A stretch of DNA of 64,000 nt from Amphiura filiformis. Its lineage: Eukaryota; Echinodermata; Ophiuroidea; Amphilepidida; Amphiuridae. Below are positions 59,045 to 64,000 of this stretch, piece by piece. The notes under the pieces were generated by a model, which was not told where the DNA came from, made no database searches, and saw nothing but the letters and a program-made list of their open reading frames with translations. The first letter of the stretch is position 1. Every line of letters begins with the position of its first letter. The stretch spans positions 20,357,029 through 20,421,028 of the forward strand of contig NC_092646.1 of NCBI RefSeq assembly GCF_039555335.1, in the 5' to 3' direction. The position numbers were made by a program, and so were the translations under genes.

Positions 59045-59158
59045 ATACAGAAGTATGTACTGATGCGGATTGCGGTGCTACTTGTACCAGTCAGGTTAAT
59101 GGTATTACATGTGTCTGTATAAATGCGGGAAGGCCAACTGATGGAGTCACGTGTAGAG
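59045..59158 (+). CDS. EGF-like exon 4, non-calcium-binding
   Basis: A 114-bp phase 1-1 exon from CACCATCTTTTAG to donor GTAAGT. Six cysteines in EGF spacing (VCTDADCGATC, then CTSQVNGITCVC and DGVTCRG). The calcium-binding D-E before the first cysteine is replaced by T-E-V, and the hydroxylation consensus is lost (Ser for Asn, Ile for Phe/Tyr), so it probably does not bind calcium. It is the last exon of the gene that can be recognised, and the open donor shows that the gene continues. Confidence 0.82.
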
Positions 59159-61109
59159 GTAAGTGTCAAACTGAAACAAGGCACTTGCCGTTGAAAATTC
59201 AGTGTTTAACAAGTTTCTTTAAACGGTCACTCCATGCGGAAACACGCTTTTGTCTTGATGGAACAAGGCTCAAACAAAATGCTCAAGCCAGCCTAAAAAG
59301 CCTATGTGAATATGCTGGCCAATATCGAAATTCGAAAGAAAATAAAGAAACATAATTGAAGATAAAGATCAAGGACATGAACAGATCAAGTGAACAATTT
59401 TACTTTTATTATTAGCCTTTAGGTCAATTTGTTACTTGCAGTTACTTGTCAGTTACTTGCTCAGTGAATAGTTGTGAAAATCGTGCTCAATAACATTGAT
59501 TTAACTAAATTTTAATCAATTCTGTACAGTTAATAACAAATATCTACAGAAACTGTGGCATTAGGCAAGTTGGTTAAAAAGCTTAGTGTAAGTCATTGTA
59601 TGGATCAGGAGAAAATGAGAAGATGAGCTAAAAATACTCACAATTGTGGACACCATGAAAGCATTTTGCGACATAGTCCGTATATCTTCCTCGAGTCAGT
59701 AAAGTAAAATCTAATTTTATGATTCTCTCAAGTGTACATTTTTTAAGAAATCTGTTAGTCTAGTTGGATTCCTTGCATAATTTCCTTTCTGAAAATGTAT
59801 ACCGGTACCTTTATATATACTTCTCATCATTACATTTAAAGTTACAATAAAAAACAATACGTTAAATGTTAAATGTTTTCTATTACTGATTTAACCACAT
59901 AGACATGTTGTCATAATAACCAGAGGCAGTATGACTCAGACTGGTCATAAGTTAAAATTGAATCCCCCCATTGTTTAGAATATTATGAAGGGATATTTGA
60001 GTAATTCATGTAATTAATGGTCCAATAGTGTGACACATGACAAAAAGATGTTGAATGTTGACATTAAAACTATTTATGGAGAGAGTAATATTGTTAAGGT
60101 CATTTTTGGTCATCTAAGTATACTATTGTTGGATTGTCAGAATGTTCAAAGTTGTGTCAAGCGCATGTGATGTCAACTGAGTATTGATAGTCGGATTGTC
60201 ATAAAACGTGGTACGTATAATCACAATTAAGCGTCAAAACCATCAAGGTTATATCAAGGTTAACGGTTACCATAGTCAGAGCCCCAACCTTAAAAAAGGG
60301 CTCCAACATTTGAATTAGGTTACCTTGAAAGAACTTGTTTTAAAACCACTTGATATTGATAGTATGGAACCTCAGGATTATGAATTCAGAGGTCGTCTTT
60401 TTCTCCGGGATTGCAAAAAAATAGATATTGCGCAATAATGATGACGTCATCAAATTTTGGTGAAAAAGCTGCAAAATTTATTAAATTTTATTTTGCTTGT
60501 ATGGATACATTAAATACACTTCCTTTCATTTCTGTTAAGTTAGAAGCAGTATTATATTTAGATATTGTGTTAGGGAGGTTTTAATTTTATTTTTCCCATT
60601 GACATGTGTACTTAATATAATGTTTGATTGCGATTTTCTCAATATGCCGTTTTTTCACTTTTTCGTGGCTATAAATATTGGCCATTTCCTCTGATAAACA
60701 TATATTTTTACCAATTTTTAAATCTTTTAAACTATTTTCATATACACTTGGAACTTCTTAGTAAGAAACAATATGTTTGATTCCAAAATATATATTTGTA
60801 TAACGTCTATCGGTCAAAATATGATGACGTCATCAAATTTGACTCCACATATGAAAAATATCAAAATCATTTTAATTACTGAAAACGATAGCTGACATCA
60901 ATATATTTAATTTAAACTCAAGTAGGAACCTCAACCGGACTTTATTTACTATTTCTGAGCAAAACAAAATATAAACATGCATTGCTATCTGCATAAAATT
61001 GAAACTTCAAACGCATTTTTCTGGCTTTATGACGTTTAACAGCTTAATGTTGAACACGATTGAGCTTGGTGATATTTTGTACTTTATATTAATGAATCCC
61101 CAGCGTTAG
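59159..61109. other. Intron or intergenic; no exon seen
   Basis: No further SRCR or EGF exon. At 59890-59960, ACCACATAGACATGTTGTCA and ATGACTCAGACTGG resemble the sequence following the SRCR exons (53090-53160), hinting at an older duplicated fragment. The rest is AT-rich without structure I can name. Confidence 0.5.
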
Positions 61110-61690
61110 CACAAATACCCATATCCCTGCTCCCATCCATAGTGACAAAGACGCCACTCCTGAACCTCAGAATGGTGGAAGAGTGCATATTCCAGCAAAG
61201 CAAAATGAACAGGTCCTTAACATTGCGCAAGATATAACCGCAGCTGTGAATGGACTTCCTACCCCAAGCTGTGATTGGACTTCCTACCCCCAAGCAAGTG
61301 GGAACAGGACTCCATCAACTCAGCGTCAACAAAAGTAGAGAAACCATTATAGTGTTGAACAGATTGGGCAACAGCATCGGCTACAACGATGCACAGCGTT
61401 ATGTAGCAAGTATGGCAACTGAAGCTCAGGATCAGATCGATACTAATGGTTTCTTCACACCAAGTAATGTTAAATCTGGTCGTTTTACACACTTCCACGC
61501 ATGCAACTACGCACAATATATACCAATACAAAGAGGCTGCAGAGCAAACGTTGAAACCAACGAGGAGCGTACCTCTTGTAAAACCCGGGAAAACATCTAT
61601 ACCACTCCCTGAATACACGCCTACAGTGGACAGCAATCTCTCTCTCTCTCTCTCACAGATAGACAGAAAGCACGGTCCTTAGCAGACGAC
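61110..61690 (+). pseudogene. Broken member of an uncharacterised repeated coding family, part 1
   Basis: Protein-like but split over frames: LLPSIVTKTPLLNLRMVEE, then VIGLPTPKQVGTGLH, IIVLNRLGNSIGYNDAQRYV, TNGFFTPSNVKSGRFTHF, and in another frame HATTHNIYQYKEAAEQTLKP and PGKTSIPLPEYTPTVDSN. A tandem duplication of roughly 26 bp (GTGAATGGACTTCCTACC and GTGATTGGACTTCCTACC, from about 61236) and a deletion near 61495 explain the shifts. I recall similar segments in multi-copy uncharacterised animal proteins, perhaps transposon-borne, but cannot name the family. Confidence 0.6.
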
Positions 61691-61921
61691 GGTGGACTAC
61701 ATTATTCACTGTGGCAACAGTCAATATCGTAAACAAAACAGACAATATGACGGCAACACTGCCTTGACATTGGACGCCCCGTGCCGAGTTGTGTTTTTAG
61801 CTCTATTGGCCCCGTTACAGAAAAAAAATGCACAAAATATATTTCTCAGTGAATGTATAAATTTTCACATAAAAATAAATATTTTTGGATTCAAAATGAA
61901 TGTGAAGAAAAAAAAATTCTA

Positions 61922-61998
61922 ACCGGGAGTGAGCGGGGCTCGATCTCGGAACCCTCTGCATCGCAGACGACAGCTTTACCATTACACCACGCTAGCCG
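61922..61998 (-). repeat. tRNA-like sequence, possible SINE head
   Basis: The minus strand reads TAGCGTGGTGTAATGGTAAA, then CTGCGATGCAGAGG and GATCGAGCCCCGCTC, giving D-arm, anticodon-arm and T-arm features. The anticodon position reads GAT, but U33 is absent and the T-loop deviates from TTCGANN, so it is more likely a tRNA pseudogene or SINE than a working gene. Confidence 0.5.
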
Positions 61999-63059
61999 TG
62001 ATACACAATGGGGGGAAATTTTAGGTATATATCATAAACATACCGTGCGTTATTCATACAAAACATTCAAAAAACAGTACTTACAATGAGGTTCACTGTC
62101 GAACCTCAACGGATTTAGACTGATAAAATAGTGCTTAATAACATACGTACAGTTTTGGAATAATTTGAGACATTTTTGTGTTTACGTGTAAAACCAATGA
62201 CGACGTCAAAATTCAGCCAATCTTGGCCGGCCCCCCCCCCTGGTCCTTAGAAGGGTATCTCTCTTACAAGAAGACGATAATTCCAAAAATCAAACGAGTC
62301 ATCGTGACTTACTTCGGCACTTGACCCGGATGTGTCCAACTTCTCTCATTGCAATTGATGACATCAACGTTGATTTCATCTGCCCTACGTGGAGGGTATT
62401 TAAAGAACGCATCATGCAGTTATTGTTAACTACATGTATGCACACAACACAGGGGCACTCACAATAGGCAATTGAACCCTACTGGTAGCGCTGTATCGTG
62501 GCTATTGGGGATGAACTAGTTAGTATCATATATCAAAACGTATAAAAGCTATGATTTTAGTACTTTCTCTCTGTTTCAATTACTTATTCTTTTCCAAATA
62601 TCTGAATCTTCAACCCGGTACAAGCTTTAATAACGGGGGAACATACATTTTTATTAAAATCATCTATCCAAACTCGCCGTGTTATTCCAATGCACATTTT
62701 ACTTCACCGGGCAGCCATTTTTTGATTGTGTTTTGAAGATTGGCGTCATAAAACCGTCATAGGTACAAATTTAGTACTTTCTGTCAATCAATTATGGCTT
62801 ATTCTCTACATGTCAATCTTTAAATAATGATGAGTAAATGACAGCAAACGGCTGCAAACCAGTGAAAAATATCCCAAAACTCGTTCAGTGGGGCTCCGTT
62901 CGTGCATGTCAATAGAGTCATTATCGATTGGATTAGTCGTCCGTAGCGGACAATTCGGTCGCTCATTGGATCAATATTATCAGGTGGTAATAAATTTGCA
63001 TTGGACAATAGATTACTATATAATGGTTTAGTACTGCATATATCGGTTTAATCTTCAAT
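61999..63059. other. Sequence between the two pseudogene parts; no gene seen
   Basis: A C run at 62229 and AT-rich sequence. With the tRNA-like unit it may be inserted DNA that splits the pseudogene. Confidence 0.4.
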
Positions 63060-63570
63060 AAGCGGGTTTATGGCTGGAAAGGTCACGGTGAATTCGCCGT
63101 GGACGTAAGTGCACTATGGAATGATCTAAATGAAGTAAATCTTGACACAGTCATTGGATATGGTTCCATCTATCCACGGTTACCAACAAGCCCTGACGTT
63201 GTTAAAAGTTCAATAGACTACTGTTTCAACATGGCTGCCAAATTAGGTCAGGAATTCAAAATAGTAACTTGTGATCAAGCAATCTATGACACAGAAGAAG
63301 AAGCCGGAGAAATACAAAAAAATGATTCTTCGAATGGGAGGTCTCCATATTGCATGGGAGCTATTGGTTACCTAATGAAGTCAACAGGAATTGAAGACAT
63401 TGGTAGAATCGAAAACATGTTTAATGGCACGGAAAGACTACTACTTGCTACGGGCACATCGTTATAGTGACAGATACTATGTTTGAATTATACTGGGAAT
63501 CATTTGAGCAGTGGCTTCAGGATGAAGGAAAAGATGAGTGCGTTTCTGGCATATCCCTATACAAGAACTT
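63060..63570 (+). pseudogene. Broken member of the same family, part 2
   Basis: Reads KRVYGWKGHGEFAVDVSALW, VIGYGSIYPRLPTSPDVVKS, DYCFNMAAKLGQEFKIVTCD and QAIYDT in one frame. MILRMGGLHIA (63323-63356) is in a second frame, MGAIGYLMKSTGIEDIG back in the first, and VTDTMFELYWESFEQWLQDE and CVSGISLYK in a third. At least three small indels break it. It continues the same family as 61110-61690, and the pieces lie in the expected order. Confidence 0.6.
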
Positions 63571-64000
63571 ATGCAGTGGCGTACCGTGGCCGCCCCTTCC
63601 CCGGGGGGCTGAAGAAAATCCAATTTTGCCGCTCCTTCCTCAACAGCCCGAAAAGGTTGCCCCAATTTTTTTTACGGTCTTTGAAAAAGTGAAGAGCAAA
63701 AAAAAAAAAAAAAAAAAAAAAGGTTTTATAGACGCTACCGCTTCAAAAGCAGCACATTTTGATGTATAGTACAATTTTTTCACATTTTCCTCCCTTTTTC
63801 TTTACTAATTCTTTTTGCCGCCCCTTCTTCTTCCGCTGCCCCTTCTTCTTCCGCTGCCCCTTTGATTTGGCCACCCCCTGCTTTGACTCCGGGGGGCTGG
63901 CGCCCCTAAAGCCCCCCCAAATGTGACCCGGCAGCACAAACGAGCCGTAAATTCCCTAAATTGTATTCTGAGTTATGGTGTAAAATGTGTACGAAGGTCG
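63571..64000. repeat. Repeat debris with poly(A) and an 18-bp tandem unit
   Basis: AGTGGCGTACCGTGGCCGCC at 63575 is a phrase typical of dispersed repeats. An A run lies at about 63699-63720, and CCGCTGCCCCTTCTTCTT is tandemly repeated near 63820-63860. No coding evidence to the window end. Confidence 0.55.

Overview
The window is metazoan nuclear DNA. Genes are split into exons with GT..AG junctions, introns are long, and most of the sequence is transposon-derived. Single-exon SRCR and EGF modules, a very high load of short inverted-repeat elements, and the recurrent palindrome TAGGCCTA suggest an invertebrate deuterostome, most likely an echinoderm. That placement is an inference; no marker gene here fixes the species.

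Layout. 1-6775: a 42-bp minisatellite (very roughly 130 units) with higher-order structure, broken by a 685-bp inverted-repeat element and a nested palindromic insertion. 6776-11340: no gene seen; a dead mariner-like element sits inside an older inverted-repeat element, and decayed minisatellite pieces are scattered about. 11341-16284 (+): a three-exon gene for a coiled-coil protein of about 900 residues. Its last exon carries two one-base frame breaks. 16285-35220: introns or intergenic DNA made largely of MITEs, foldback elements, LINE remnants and a 4.2-kb element with polypurine/polypyrimidine inverted arms.

35221-59158 (+): seven exons of one probable secreted or membrane SRCR/EGF receptor-like gene, in the order SRCR, EGF, SRCR, EGF, SRCR, EGF, EGF. 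All are phase 1-1, so every module can be joined, skipped or duplicated without breaking the frame. The second and third EGF-SRCR pairs lie in a tandem segmental duplication (47291-49395 and 50259-53122). Each copy carries private transposon insertions that postdate the duplication. The 12-kb intron between the first and second exons holds an inverted-repeat element with internal arrays, three LINE fragments and a 3.8-kb TTAA-flanked element. Neither the start nor the end of this gene is visible.

59159-64000: no further SRCR or EGF exon was recognised. Two frame-broken pieces (61110-61690 and 63060-63570) belong to a repeated coding family that I recall only as uncharacterised, separated by about 1.4 kb that includes a tRNA-like sequence.

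The two real genes show no functional link. The points most worth checking are the modular SRCR/EGF duplication with its natural empty-site evidence, the higher-order 42-bp array, and several element families that place tandem arrays inside their inverted ends.
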